64,000 nucleotides of DNA. It comes from Trichaptum fuscoviolaceum (taxonomy: Eukaryota > Basidiomycota > Agaricomycetes > Hymenochaetales > Trichaptaceae). The DNA is taken from contig CAJSYZ010000007.1 in assembly GCA_910574455.1 (NCBI GenBank), forward strand, positions 3,231,773 to 3,295,772, written 5' to 3'. The stretch's first letter is position 1. Each line of letters opens with the position of its first letter. Both the position numbers and the translations under genes were made by a program. The notes below the pieces were generated by a model. That model saw only the letters and a list, made by a program, of their open reading frames with translations, was not told where the DNA came from and searched no databases. Shown piece by piece: positions 45,601 to 58,187 of this stretch.

Positions 45601-48600
45601 AAGCGAAGATGAGTCAGTACGAAAGGGGACGAAACGCGATATTTAAGTTACCTTAACAGTTTCATCTTCATCAAGCATTCGAAGCACAAGCTTCGTACAG
45701 ATGTCAATTTTCCTGCTTGTGTCATCTGTTACCGAATAAAACACTTTAAGGAGCTTAATGACCCTCTTGCGGACAGCAAGTCCAGTATCCTGGATCATTA
45801 TCAGATCGAAATTCAATCGAGAAGAAATGGAAGTATTACCGCAATACGCTCCGCTATCTTCTGGTAATAGTCACCAGCAACAGATGGAGAATCTACCATG
45901 TACTTTCCAATAAGCTCGACAGCTGCCTCTCGGACTTGCGGTGAACTATCTAGCAGGTGACTCTCGATTGCTCGTCGTACGTTGGTCTGACTTATAGTAA
46001 GCCCCGATGCAATGATACCAAAACAAAATGCCTACATTAGAAAGAACACTGTGGTCCACTGTCAAGATGTGACTGAGTGCGCGTAATGCCTTGGTGCGAA
46101 CGAAGACTGGTGGTGCATCCAAAGCGGAGAGGATCACGTTCAAAATAGGATCGAAAGCATGTTTTAGCACCTGAATTGCTCCGATTTGCTCAGAGAGATT
46201 GTCCACTCTCGTAATTTCGTCTTGAGTACTGGATAATAAGTTAGGAGATATCTTGGAATTCCACAAAAAACTCATTCTTACGCATTATCAAAAACATCAG
46301 TTGGTGCATCTTTCCAGACGTCTCGAAGTGCGTTCTTGACCTTAACGCCCAAAGCCAATCGTTTACCTTGCATTTTAGACTCCTCCTGGTCTTCATCACC
46401 GTTCAACACAGAGTCAAGTTGTACCAGAGTGTTTGCAAGTTCTTGTCCCCACATCACGGCGCTGAGTTCTCGGGCACTCTGAGCAGCTTCGATCAATTAT
46501 TGACATCATGAGGTTAAAAAAAAATAAGACTCACCTCGAAAGCCTGATCCTCAGAAGAGCGCTTCGAAAGATGCGCCGAAACCTCTTGATGAACTTGAAT
46601 GAGTTTGTCCAGTTGTCGTACATCGCAGGAAGGGAGAATCTGAAAGTAGTTAGAATTTCTCCGACAGATTTAAGAACGTTGTGATCAACCTCATCTAATG
46701 CCTTGACCGGGGAGTCCGAGCTTGCCTTACCGTCAGCTGGCAATCTTCCGCACTTCATCATGTTCGCACGCAGGCAACCAGCGATAACTCCCAGATGATC
46801 AAGTGCCACTGCCTTCGACGCATTGTTGTCGTTATTGGTCGACTTCACATCGTCCAATGATGAAATCTATTCTAGACGTTCAGAAGTTGATGATAAAAAG
46901 TAGAAGCAAGAAGGCACACCATGTACTTGCAGATTACGCTCAGGAGTAGGCTAGCGGCCGGCCATTCTGGCCAGAACAGCACCACCAAAAGATCAGAGAT
47001 CAGATTGTCAAAGATGGCGCGGTATTCTTGTTCATTGGCGTTCTTCGTGGATTTGCCCTTTCCGGAACGGTGTGTGAGGAAAACGACGATGGCTTTCGCA
47101 GCTTTGGTTGGAGCCTCTAAGCCGGCTGCATAGACACGCGTTTCCTTCATTGACGCCGATCAGCCCTTTTCGTAATTAAGAATCGTTTCAAGCGGCATAC
47201 CTCAAGATCAATATCATCAAGAAATGGCCCAGAAAGGTCACCCATTGCGCTATCTTGCCGCTTCATTGCAAACTGCTGCTGACGTGCCTTTGCAATGCGT
47301 CGCGCCTCATGACGAACGTTATGAGCAGACGTTTGCACGAGTTGCAGAAGGAGAGCTGAAACCGTACGGATGGATCTCCCATCACGAAGACTGGAACAGA
47401 AGCATATAAGCAAGATAATTACGGGTAAAACCAGCGATATATTTTTTACCGAAATTGACCAGCTTTCTGCTTTGAGTCCGAGAGCTTGATGAGTGATGAA
47501 AGAATCTCTTCGATGATCCACGAGCGCTGCTCCTCGTAGTTTGCGAAGATCTTCAATAAATTATTTGTAAGGGGATCAAAGGAAATCAGGTCAGTACAGG
47601 CATCCACTCACATTTCGGACGAGTGAAAGGGCTTCCAACCGAAGGCCACGCATCCCGATGTTACCCAGTGTACTAGCAATGATCGTGGCAGAAGGATCTT
47701 TCTTGGCCCTACCTTCGCCTTCACTTCCACTTTCAACGACGAAGAATGGACCGATCGCGATATACACGGCTTGGATCACTATCGAGTCTGACATTGCCAC
47801 GGTATCTGCACAGATTAGATTGTTGATGCGGGGAAGAACAGCCGACAATGCTTGGAATATATCGCCGATGAGATGTCTATACTGAACAGTGTTGAAGTTT
47901 ACGAGTCCCTTTGGCAAGCGGTTGGTGATACACATGAGTAGAGGTGAGAATTCTCGAGCATCTGATGGTGGAGTTTCAACGAATGGATAGATGATCTTTG
48001 TTAGTTGATTCTTGATGGCAGACAGGCATGCTGTTATGAGTTCTTCGGAATAGAGCTAAAATTCAACAGATCAATACAGATCTAACGCAAATAAAGTAGA
48101 GACAAACCTGTTTGGGGAGTCTATCACTTGTAAGTAGGGCTAGGCAACAGTTCGCAGCAAGAATACTATCTTTCGCTTTTTCTAAAATAGTCTCAAACTT
48201 ATCCATGTCGTCTATGGTTAGCTCAAAGTCTCCGTCATCGACATCCATTGGTGTGCTTCTGTCTTCTAGCGCTTGCGGGGACTTTGAGCGACTGCCTTCA
48301 CCGGAAGCAACGTCGAGCTTCTTCTTGAGTGCTTTCGCCTTAGCTTTGGATGGCGATGCATTCTGGTTGACAGTTTCGCTTGGTGCCACTTTTCTGGTGA
48401 CAAGATGACCAAACGGATCTAAATCTTCGCCCGCGCGTACGCTCCTCTCCAAGACCTTCAATATCCTAACAAGTGTCTGGCTTTCTATCTCTGTCATACC
48501 TCCTGTCTTACGCGGAGTGCCAGGTACGTCCCAGCCAGCGGATAGACGAATTCGTTTGGTTGGCCGAGCAACCTTGCTAATAGACTTGATGAGTTTTTCA

Positions 48601-50302
48601 ATGAAATGAGGATGAAGAAGTGGCCTCGCTGAATCTGTGCTCAATTGTGAGAAGAAAGATGTGGAAAGAGAAGACGGATCCGCGTCTGCTGCTATGCTAT
48701 CCTCGGCTTCAAAAACATCTTCAAGGAGGTTAATGAATTTTTCGAGGGGAGCTGATAATTGATGTAAATATTGATAACCTTGTCGCGACATGAACATGAT
48801 ACATACCACGCTCATCTCTTTCACCGGTCTTCTTTCCTGGGGATCGCCCATTTAGCAACATCTCTCTGCGTTTCGCATACTCGAGTTCATCCTCAGAACC
48901 ATATCCGCCCAAGTCTGAACTTTGCATTCGTCTTTGAGACTGCGGACTAGACAAATTCCTGGACGGCGTTGATAATTCTACAACGACTTGCATTCGAGGT
49001 TTTGGAAAAGTGTTAGCATTTTCTGACTTCATTATAGTTGAAGACGTCGATGTTTGAGGCGTGCGAGGAGAGGAAGGTGGTAAAGGCGTAAGCTGTGAGC
49101 TGAAGGGTGAAGGCGAGGTGGCAATCTTCTTCGTCGGGGACTCGATGAGGACTTCTATCATTTTTCGTTTCTTTGGCGTGAATTGCGATGCATTGATAGG
49201 GGTGAGTGGACTAGCTGTTAAGCTCTTCAAAAGAGGGTCGGGGCTAGACTGGGCTGCGAGTGGGGAAGAAGGCAGTGGTGGGTTGTTAAAGATTGTCTGC
49301 CGTGGCTGTGGCTTGGGTTTCGGAAGTTCCTTTACTTTATCACTCAGGAATTTGTTGAAAAACGACTTCGACTCGCTCGGATTATACTGCTGCATTGGTT
49401 TTCTCTCTTCACGCTGTCTCGGCTGAACGTCCATGGGCCCCAGTGCGCCTGCAAGCGATGACGATGTGCTTTGGAATGTGGAAGATGCAGGAGGCGGGGT
49501 TGGGTATGCGTTGTACGGTGCAACTTGCTGCATAACTGACTGGGCAAAGGCCGGCTGTTCATACGTGGAAGGGGCTGGAGTCGGATTCCAGTGTGACTGA
49601 TAAGGTGTATAATGACTGTATGTGCTTGATTAGTATCAGTTAAGACAATACAGTTGAACCTGTCTATTAGCATCCCTTATACATGCATAATCCTCTTTAT
49701 AAGCATGAGGTCTGACTTCATGAAGAGTCAAAGTACCCTCAGAAGTACCTGTTTATTGGCATAACCTGCAATAAGCATATCCCAAGGTCCCAGACTGTCT
49801 ATGGGACCCCATGCTTATAGACTGGTTCAACTGTATATGCAATGCATATCCACAACTCACTTAACAGATGACTGGTCACCCAGAAGCCTCACAGCATCAT
49901 TACGCGCTGCATCCCAGTAAGATCTATCGGAACCTCGATGAGGAGCAGTATGAGCAGCTAGCTGCGAGGTCTCAGCATAGTACATAGGAGTATTTCCGTA
50001 GTTCCCGGGTGGTGTATAGTAGGAAGGTTGTACGTAGGAAGGCGGGACTGCGCTGATGGTCATATTGCTCAAATGGCGAGCGACTAGGTAGCACGCCATC
50101 ATATTAGCCTTCAAACCTTCAAAGTGGTTCACAAGCCCGACCACTCACCATGAGTAGACGGCGTCGCCGACGCAAATGGGTACGAGCCGAAAAGTTGCTG
50201 CTGTGTCTGGCGGAATGTGTTAACACTTGCGCTCGCGCTCTCCTGCCCTGGAGGCATTTGTGCCTGCGGTGAGCTCCATCCTTGTCGTTGGTTGTTCGAC
50301 AT
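42682..50302 (-). CDS. SCC2: Cohesin loader subunit Scc2/Mis4 (NIPBL family)
   Basis: Large HEAT-repeat protein that, with Scc4, loads cohesin onto chromosomes. The gene is broken by many short introns, so only some exons are read here; total length is estimated at about 1,900 residues. The N-terminus ([20 protein letters not shown]) is Gln/Ser/Pro-rich and disordered. Scc2-type helical landmarks appear in order: [56 protein letters not shown] with [40 protein letters not shown] and [20 protein letters not shown]. Near the C-terminus are [20 protein letters not shown] and [20 protein letters not shown], then an acidic end [19 protein letters not shown] mobile element sits in an intron near the 5' end (49616-49860). 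Start ATG was chosen at the first in-frame Met, 245 bp from a divergent gene. Confidence 0.88.
49651..49833. mobile_element. 183-bp TA-flanked TIR element (MITE) in an SCC2 intron
   Basis: Terminal inverted repeats begin CAGTTGAACC at each end and continue GTCTAT and AGCAT with 21 of 23 positions matching. A TA dinucleotide flanks both ends (49649-49650 and 49834-49835), as for Tc1/mariner/pogo-type targets. No coding frame is inside, so it is non-autonomous. It fills most of the SCC2 intron 49616-49860 (245 nt). Removing the element and one TA leaves 60 nt, typical for this region. The superfamily assignment rests on TA and the CAGT terminus only. Confidence 0.85.
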
Positions 50303-50547
50303 TGATATTCGTTATGAAGATTTGGCGTATAAGAGATTATATTAAGTAGTCAGAGAAAGATGGCGGGACGGCCGATGAGTGGCCATGCAAGTTGGAAGCA
50401 GAGAAGCAGAAAGAGGAACTCACCGCCGGTGCTGCCAGTGAAACCACGTGCCAGTGCACAAAACACAACCACAATTCCGATAACTTCAACTATTCACAAT
50501 GATTGCTTAGACCTTCACTATCGACTTCCAATCTGTCGGTATCAGTA
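50303..50547. promoter_or_regulatory. Shared promoter of divergent SCC2 and CoA-transferase genes
   Basis: Only 245 bp separate the two start codons. No clear core element was recognised. Co-regulation is possible but not shown. Confidence 0.45.
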
Positions 50548-52374
50548 ATGGATACTATTTCACCTGCCCATGAGCTGTGGAATAATGCTGGCCTTCCCGA
50601 GGAATTCCTCCAGCATTTACATCTTAGCGAGCAACCGGATCCTGTGGTTAATTCATCTTTCAAGCTAGGAACCATTGCGCAAGTGAGCAAGTAGACTTGA
50701 TAGGCTCTTAGGTCCTGACCAGAATACGAAAGTGACATGATAGACGACTATTGGAATCTCTGGGCTCTCCGCTGCTTTAGTATATAAAGCCAGAACAGGC
50801 CGGGATCAGAGCGTGACTGTGGATGCTCGCCATGCAGTCATCGAATTCAGTATGCTAGCGCAAAGCTTCCAGGTCATATCAGTCTGATACAGGCGTACTT
50901 AGAGAGCGAAGCATGGTACCTTATCGATGGTAAACTCTCGCAAGGTGACTTGTTTGACGACATTGCCGGTTTATACCGCACGAAAGATAATTCATATGTC
51001 CGAATTCATACCAACTTCCCGCAGTATGCTCCGTCTGTATCCTCTTCTATTGCATCACTGACGATGATATAGTCATAAGCAAGGTATATTGAAGATCTTG
51101 CAGTGCAAGCCCACGAGAGAGTCTGTGCAAGAAGCTCTTCTTAACTGGGATGCACAAGCATTCGAAGATGAAGCCGCTGCCCAGAAGATGTGCGCTACTA
51201 AATACCGATCCTTCTCGGAGTGGGATGCCCACCCACATGCGATCGCCTTGAAGAACACTCATCCCGTAGAATTGATAAAGATCGGGGATGCTCCTAAACG
51301 CACTTTGGGTAGCAATGCCGCATACCCGCTTGAAGACATTCGCGTCCTTGACCTTACCCGTGTCCTTGCTGGACCGATATGTGGGAGGACACTCGCTGGT
51401 AAGACTTGCATTCAGATTCAGAGACATAAATTCAATTGTTGACAACGCAATTAGCGCATGGCGCGGATGTCCTCCACATCACATCGCAAAAGCTTCCGGC
51501 TTTACCCTTGCTTGACATGGATACTTCGCGGGGAAAACGCAACGCCCAACTGGACTTGACCAACCCTAGCAATCGAAATATCCTCGCAGACTTATGCAAA
51601 GACGCAGATGTTTTCTTACAAGGCTATAGACCAGGGGGCCTGGACGAGAAGGGCTTTGGGCCTAAGGATCTCGCTAGACAACATCCAGGTATCGTGTATG
51701 CCAGCTTGAATGCTTATGGATGGGATGGTCCCTGGAAAGATCGGCGAGGTGTAAGCTCGGTAAATCGGGGATTATTGCATATATTGTTGACTTTCAATTT
51801 ATTAGTTTGATTCATTGGTACAAAATGCGACAGGATTCGGTTATGCGGAAGCCAAGGCATATGGACAATACAAGAATAATACAACAGCTGAGCTAATCCC
51901 TAGACCACTTCCTTGCCAGGCCATTGATCATGCATCCGGTTACTTGCTTGCCTTTGGAGTTATGACCGCAATCCATAGGAGCATAACGGTGGGCTGACAT
52001 GTTAACATTATTGACCACGAAATTCGCTGACGCATTCGCGATCTGTTCAGGAAGGGGGCTCTTGGGAAGTGCGAGTTTCGTTGGCGGCTGTTGCGCAGTG
52101 GATGCGATCATTAGGGCTACTTGATGCGCAAACAGCATTTGGAAAGGGTCCAGAATATCCTCAAAGAACAGCACCTCAAGCACCGGAATTGCAATCACTT
52201 TCGATAGATCTTATGGCAAGTACGACGGATGGGCAATCAGTCGACGCGAAGCGCAGCCGCATAACTGGCATCAAACATGCCGCGAGGCTTTCGGAGACTC
52301 CTGTGAAGGAGGGTGAGGCACCACTGGAACTTGACACGCACAAACCGAACTGGTTACCTCGACTAGATAACTGA
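50548..52374 (+). CDS. Family III CoA-transferase (CaiB/BaiF family)
   Basis: Enzyme of the family III CoA-transferases, which move CoA between carboxylic acids; the substrate is unknown. The product starts MDTISPAHELWNNAGLPEEF at ATG 50548. The first exon ends at 50682, and the next begins at 50744 with TTIGISGLSAALVYKARTGR and QSVTVDARHAVIEF. Further exons carry the family block YPLEDIRVLDLTRVLAGPIC, AHGADVLHITSQKLPALPLL, DMDTSRGKRNAQLDLTNPSN and GIVYASLNAYGWDGPWKDRR. Then come FDSLVQNATGFGYAEAKAYG, CQAIDHASGYLLAFGVMTAI and EGGSWEVRVSLAAVAQWMRS. It ends at TGA 52372-52374. The region including the Asp in AIDHASGY aligns with the core of the family, but the catalytic residue was not confirmed. 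At least six introns are present. Confidence 0.85.
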
Positions 52375-52834
52375 GGTGTCGTGTTGTCGGGGTCTTGAAA
52401 TCATCATGTATGTAGTTGGTACAAATCGAAGATAAACGGAAGTCATGTTTTTGTGGTATGTTCAATTATCATACATACTACTCTACTAGTATATCTCTGT
52501 GATATCTATTGCACAGATTAGAAGTAACTGGATTGTTGAGGGTTGTAAATCTTTTCTTATTCGATTGAATCAAATGCAGGGAGGCTGTTCGCGCGCGGTC
52601 TTCGTCATCTGTCCACCAACTGCTGGGGGCGCTGTTTCATACCTCTTCGCCTTTCTCTTACCTGTGCAGTCGACTTATTTGCTTCTTGTCCTCTCATTAC
52701 ATTGCTTTCACCATTGCTCATACCTTATAATCCCCTAATTCACTATACTTCGCCTTACCCGTCGGTCAAAGGCGTCTCCTACACTCCATTCTGCGAGGCC
52801 TGTCACTTTCCTGACCTTTTATCAATAGTTAACT
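52375..52834. other. Intergenic region with pyrimidine-rich leader
   Basis: Promoter and 5' leader of the RING gene. The last 200 bp before 52835 are rich in C and T. No other feature was seen. Confidence 0.5.
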
Positions 52835-55800
52835 ATGGGGCAAATCAACTCAGCAACTCAAGGTCGACAAAGGCAAGAACCGCGTCTACAAGGGGGTGGA
52901 GCCAGTGCTGCTGCAGGAGGCTCGGTCAATAATGAGGCGACATGCGAAGTGGTTGGGGGTAGTTCTGCGCCACCCAGCGTCCAGACGTCAAAGCACGACG
53001 GTCCGTCAGAGAGGCGATCGCGCAGGGAGTCAGTGCGGAGGAGTTTGTTGGGCAAGATCAAGTTGAGCTCGTCCGGGTCAAGTCATGATATGCAGGGAAG
53101 TGCAGTGAAGCCAGACGATAAGAGGCGGTGGCGGGTATCGCGACGCTGGTCGAAGTCGCCTGCTGTTCCGCTCTCAGATCCTATTGATAATACACCGACG
53201 GAGGGACTACCAGCGCACCAGGACTCTGCTGACGAGGCTTCCCGGCAGGAGCTTGAAGCACACAACTCTTATCAAGCGCAGGAGGTCGGCGAGGTCGTTC
53301 ATATTATTGACAAATCTACTCAAGAAGAAAGTCTACCGGAATCCACCGTTCGCGAAGATGCAAATCTGGCAGGACCGAGCTCTACGCCTACCGATGCAAC
53401 ATTATGCGATGACAGTACATGCACTCCGCCGCCTGCTGAAGTGCAGGACAAGTCCATGACCGACCTTTCTTCTACCTCAGGTAAGATTGAGGTAGAGGGC
53501 AGGATCCCGGATACAGTGGAGCTTGACATGCACTCTGGCACACCCAATGGACACACTGTATCTGAGCCGCCAGCGATTTTAGTGGAAGGTACCCCGGTGG
53601 TGATCAATGAATCAACTACGAATGGGTTGGATGGGAATGCAGGTGGAAACCAAGCATCACCATCAATCACTGGGCAAGCGGGTTCGCGGCCGGGTCACGA
53701 AGAGAGGACTCCTCGCCCATTTTCTCCAGGTGGAACTCTTGTAGTCGTCCACGGTGTTGTCCACACGACAGATACCACAGCTGCGGCCCCTGACCCGTCT
53801 GGAAGTTCTTCTGAAATGATTTCTTCTGCAAGACCTAGTTCACAAAGGAACAGTCTCCTCCCCAATATACTTCGTCGCAGAAACTCCGGCACGTCTGTTA
53901 GGTCTCGAGGCTCGGTGGCAGAATCCAGCGCTGTTGACGCAGGTAGTTCTCAGACGCATAATACCAACTCATTGCGTGAAGCTAGCAATAACACTGTTTT
54001 GGACACACCCACAGAGTCTGCAGCGTCAGATTCGACGGGCTCTGGAACTTCGGGTGCTACGGCTTCTTCAATTCCGTTGGCTCCTACTGGCGAGACCCAA
54101 GATTTACCCCGAAGAACAGTAATGTCGCATAGTGTTGACATACTAGGAGCCCTTCTTAGGTGAGTGATTGCTCTCATCATGTATTGTCTTCCTCGTGTCT
54201 CAAGATCCCTTCAATTTGCCTACAGTGTGGCAACGGCTGTAACAGCGGCTTCTCTACTATCCGGTATGAGACATCTTTTTATTCACATTTATATTTGTTA
54301 ATCAGAGTCTCTCAAAGGCTCACCACAACGGCAATCTTTAACTCAGCGTGTTGCTGCGTCACAGCCTGGGTCACCGCAAGTGCCCATCCCCAATGATCAA
54401 ACGACGTCGCCGATACCAGCTCTTGCACGAGCATTAGCAACAGCGAACTCCATTGCAGCTGCGGCAATAGCTCAGCGGGAACGGGATCGTGAAACGGCGC
54501 AAAATGAAAGAAGTAGAATGCGCAACATCTGGGGGAGTCTTAGGGAAAGAATACTGCATGGAGGAAACCGCGCGTTCGGTGATCAGGAGGGCACTCCTTC
54601 TCGAGGTCGAGGATCCGCTAATCCTGCAAATCCGGAATCTCTGTTTAGCAGTCTTTCTCGTGCATTCAACCTTGATCAGATTGGAGACGAAACGCATGGA
54701 TTAGGACAGTCCACGAACAGCCCAGGTTCAGGACAAGAGGGTCCTCAAGTTTCTGGTGATGGTCAAAGGAGTGGGGATCAGGAAAGTGCTCCTCCAGGTA
54801 GCTTTGAACGGTTCCTCATAGAACTTCAAACCGATCTCAGGACCGTGCTATCGGAGCTAGAATCTCCATCGAATTCAACAAGGTCGGATTCGAATGGTGG
54901 AAACGGCTCTGTCCCGGAAGGTCATACAAGCACAATGGACAATATGGCATCCAGTGGGCATGTTGATCATGGTGGCTCAAGCACGCCCGTAGTCGGAACC
55001 TCAGCAGATCCTACCGTGCGTGAGACGCCCGTTAGTGACGTCGATCAAGACGCTTCTATCGCAACTATACCTGAAGTTAGGGATACACCTGACATTCCGG
55101 TCTTCAATGAAATGACACCGCCTGCGAATGACGCAGAAGTTACGGAGGATACGCAAACTCCAGGTTTGTCTCCCGGTGGTGAACAAACATTGCCACCCTC
55201 ACCGCCGGACGTGCGTGTTTCGCAAAATACTGGGCAGCATACAACCATCAATAGTCGGGGTGTCAATTGGTGGCGCTTGTACCGTTTCCCTCCGATGAGA
55301 ATAAATCAGGTGAGGCAAAATATATCACCCTCGACTGCCAGCACAAGCGTTGCCAGTTCGAGTAACAATGGTATCAGCACCGCGAATGAGGGCGTATCAA
55401 CATCACCCTCTGAGAATGTACCAACCGTAATACCCTTGGTTGCGTCAGGTTCTTCTGATATCTTACCTTCCTCTATACGCAACGAGTCTGCGGGTACTCC
55501 TCCATCGGATGGAAATTTGGTAGTTCCAGTGATTGTTGTTGGTCTTCAGTCTGTCAATGGGCTGACTCGGCCGGGTCGCCCTGCTGAGGGTTCCCAATTA
55601 TTAGCAGATCCAGCCCGTCCAAATGCTGAACAAAGTACCCAAGAGATCCCAGAGCAAGCAGAACGCAATCCTTCCGCTGACGGCAACGAACCTCAGAGGG
55701 AACGCAATTGGCATTCTAGAGTGTCGCGGTTGTTAAACAGGATGGGTCGACGGAATGCTGATGATAGTCAAGAACAAGGGGATGGACAAGAGAATACATC

Positions 55801-56458
55801 TTCTAGAGCCTTCTTTATCTATGTCATTGGAGGCGAGTTGGCTGGTCGTTCATATAGAGGCTTCTTTACTAATGGCATTCTAGGCTATTATCCCCCTGAC
55901 CATCAGATCGTGACTGGTTCTGAACACCTCGATTCTTTTGAAGCTTTATTGTAAGCTTTTCCCCCCATATTCATTTAACACATTGCTTGACGGTACTAAT
56001 CACCCAACAGGGCCTTGGCGGACCTGCTTGGTCAAGTGAAACCTCCAGTTGCTACTGAAGAGGATGTCCGAAGCTCCGGTTTGGAGATTATCAAGGGCAG
56101 TTCGCTACAAGAGTATGAAAGCGAGAACAAGGTAGCCGGTAATTGTGTGGAAAGGGTGAGCTTCCTGTTTTAAGAAGTTGAGCATCAACTAACATCATCT
56201 GTTCAAGTGCCTGATCTGTCTCGATGATTATGAACCAGAAGACGACATTCGTCTACTGTCCTGCAAACATGCGTTCCATAAGTCATGTGTAGATCACTGG
56301 TTGACGAAAGGTCGCAACAACTGCCCAGCATGCCGTAGTGAGGTCAGTATAACTCCATCCATCCGTTTGACGTTTAAAATACTGATCCATCTTTCTTATT
56401 CTAGGGGGTGAAGACTAATGAAGACCGGCCATCACAGAGCTCTACAATGCCCTCATAA
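52835..56458 (+). CDS. RING-H2 protein, predicted myristoylated, probable E3 ubiquitin ligase
   Basis: Six exons (52835-54159, 54227-54264, 54306-55950, 56011-56155, 56208-56342, 56405-56458) give 1113 residues. It starts MGQINSATQ, fitting N-myristoylation (Gly2, Ser6), so membrane attachment is plausible. The long middle is Ser/Thr/Pro-rich and probably disordered. A short hydrophobic segment (VDILGALLSVATAVTAASLL) lies where exons 1-3 join. Near the C-terminus are a conserved block (AFFIYVIGGELAGRSYRGFF, then GILGYYPPDHQIV) and a RING-H2: CLICLDDYEPEDDIRLLSCK, HAFHKSCVDHW and NNCPACRSE. Its eight ligands are C-x2-C, C-x-H, H-x2-C, C-x2-C, and none is missing. RING-H2 proteins transfer ubiquitin from E2s; the substrate is unknown. 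The RING closes within 20 residues of the end. Confidence 0.88.
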
Positions 56459-56738
56459 ATCCTCAGACATATCTCGCGAGAACGACTCGCATTAACTCCT
56501 ACTTTAAACATTGCTCACCGTCACTTTTATTTGCAACCGAATTATGAAAATGCTTCACGGTTTCATCCATTGTTCTGTCCGTTAAGTCGTAAATTCGATT
56601 CTGAACTTGTTATATAATATCATCGCTAACGCGCTATCATTCATTTTCTTTGAGTTATGACCTTCGTCGATCTCCGACTGCTGTCACTGTAATCATCATT
56701 CTGAACACTGAAAATACACATGCTATACAAACATCACT

Positions 56739-58187
56739 TCACAATTTCAGTGCTGCTTCAGCCATGGAAAGCACGCCTTCCTTCGTGGCATTACCTGTCG
56801 GCATGGTAAAGACAATATTCAGTACCCAATCCAGTGGGGGCAGTATACGTGTATGCTGACCTCCGATAAAACCACTGGCATGCACAAAAATACAACCCGG
56901 TATTCCAGATAATTGAGATAACGCGTCGTCGCGGACTCCGCGCCAAGCTTCAGGTAATGCTTTTCTGCTCTCAAAACTGTCGGGAGAAACGGGGACTGCT
57001 TGGATTCTCCAGTTCGAGGCTGTTTCGTCAGGGTATATGATGTATAGCGGACGCTTTTCGGATGAGACGGCATGTTCTTCTTCAAGTTCGAATAAATGTT
57101 CCTAAGGGCCAGTCAAAAATATTTAGTATTGATTTAGTGGACGAAGGGTATGAAGTTAAGAAATACCTTCCAGGGCGCAAACTGCGTGAACAATATAATA
57201 TGTCCACTTGGATGAACGGACTCTCGACTCTTGAATGCTGTCTCTACAATCTCGCGTGCCGGAATCCAAGCGTTCGCATAATAGTCTAATCGTGACAGAA
57301 ACTCGGTGCCGGTCATAACAGATGCTTTTTCAAAAAGGGCCTGTGTAGTACTCCGATTAGCATCTGCAGAATAGGAGGTGCTTGCTTGTACGAACGTCGA
57401 CTTTATCAGACTCGGTAGACTCATTCCAAGCCGGATTAAGCCAGCCTACCCGGCTGGACAGGTCTGTACGATTTCTGTATCGCGGAGAGGCGTCTTTCGG
57501 ATATTGTTGGATGCCATTATCGATGCCATCGATGGCCTCAATAAACTCCTATCGGTGGACGCATTAATTGGGTTCGAGGTAGCGATGTAGCCGCAGCCAG
57601 TGACCCACTTTGTACAGCTTCAACCAGAGCAACTCAACCTTCGGTTCATCTGTGGATAACTGCAACCTTTCAGCTATCAGTTCCTTTCCGTAGTGCCTTT
57701 CAAGAAATATACGTGTCAGCGGAACAACTTTTGAAGAACGTGATAGATTGCGATCACTTGTAAACGAGACCAGCAGAAGATAGCTTTGTTTCAAAGCCGT
57801 GTCCGAAGACACCGTCGAATTCTCTCTGATGGTGGTCGTAGCGCCGTTGACTGTGGTCATAAACACCTCCAACGTCGACGACAATGTCACATTTATCAAG
57901 GACGTTCTTGTCACGACTTCTGACAATGGCTACAAATGAACGTCATTGACAAAATCTGATACAAACATGAATGGCTTCAACACACATGCATTATGGTAGG
58001 AGCTAGTCTGCTTCAGAAGGAAGCATGCTAGGGCTTCATCGCAGTGAAAACTACCATTGTGAGTGCCAATGACCTGTTATATCGGTGAATTGGAAATCGC
58101 TCCAGATAATTATGAGGAATGGAGTTTTACCTTTTCTCCGTCGACACGGGCTTTCTTTGTCTGCCTATTGTCTACACTAGCAGACAT
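56739..58187 (-). CDS. MYG1: MYG1-type exonuclease/metal-dependent hydrolase
   Basis: Conserved DHH-like protein; human MYG1 is a 3'-5' RNA exonuclease of nucleus and mitochondria. The gene is on the minus strand and starts MSASVDNRQTKKARVDGEK at ATG 58187. The first intron is followed by VIGTHNGSFHCDEALACFLL, the metal-binding H-x4-H-x-D-E signature. Then come DKCDIVVDVGGVYDHSQRRY with DHH in RYDHHQREF, and LSSAGLVYKHFG-type sequence. The C-terminal half has RPLYIIYPDETASNWRIQAV, then PVSPDSFESRKALPEAWRG and LSQLSGIPGCIFVHASGF. A final intron joins GFIGG to NATKEGVLSMAEAALKL. Ends at 56739. The gene is tail-to-tail with the RING gene, 280 bp apart. No N-terminal targeting sequence is clear if the ATG is right; an upstream in-frame GTG start was not used. 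Confidence 0.9.
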
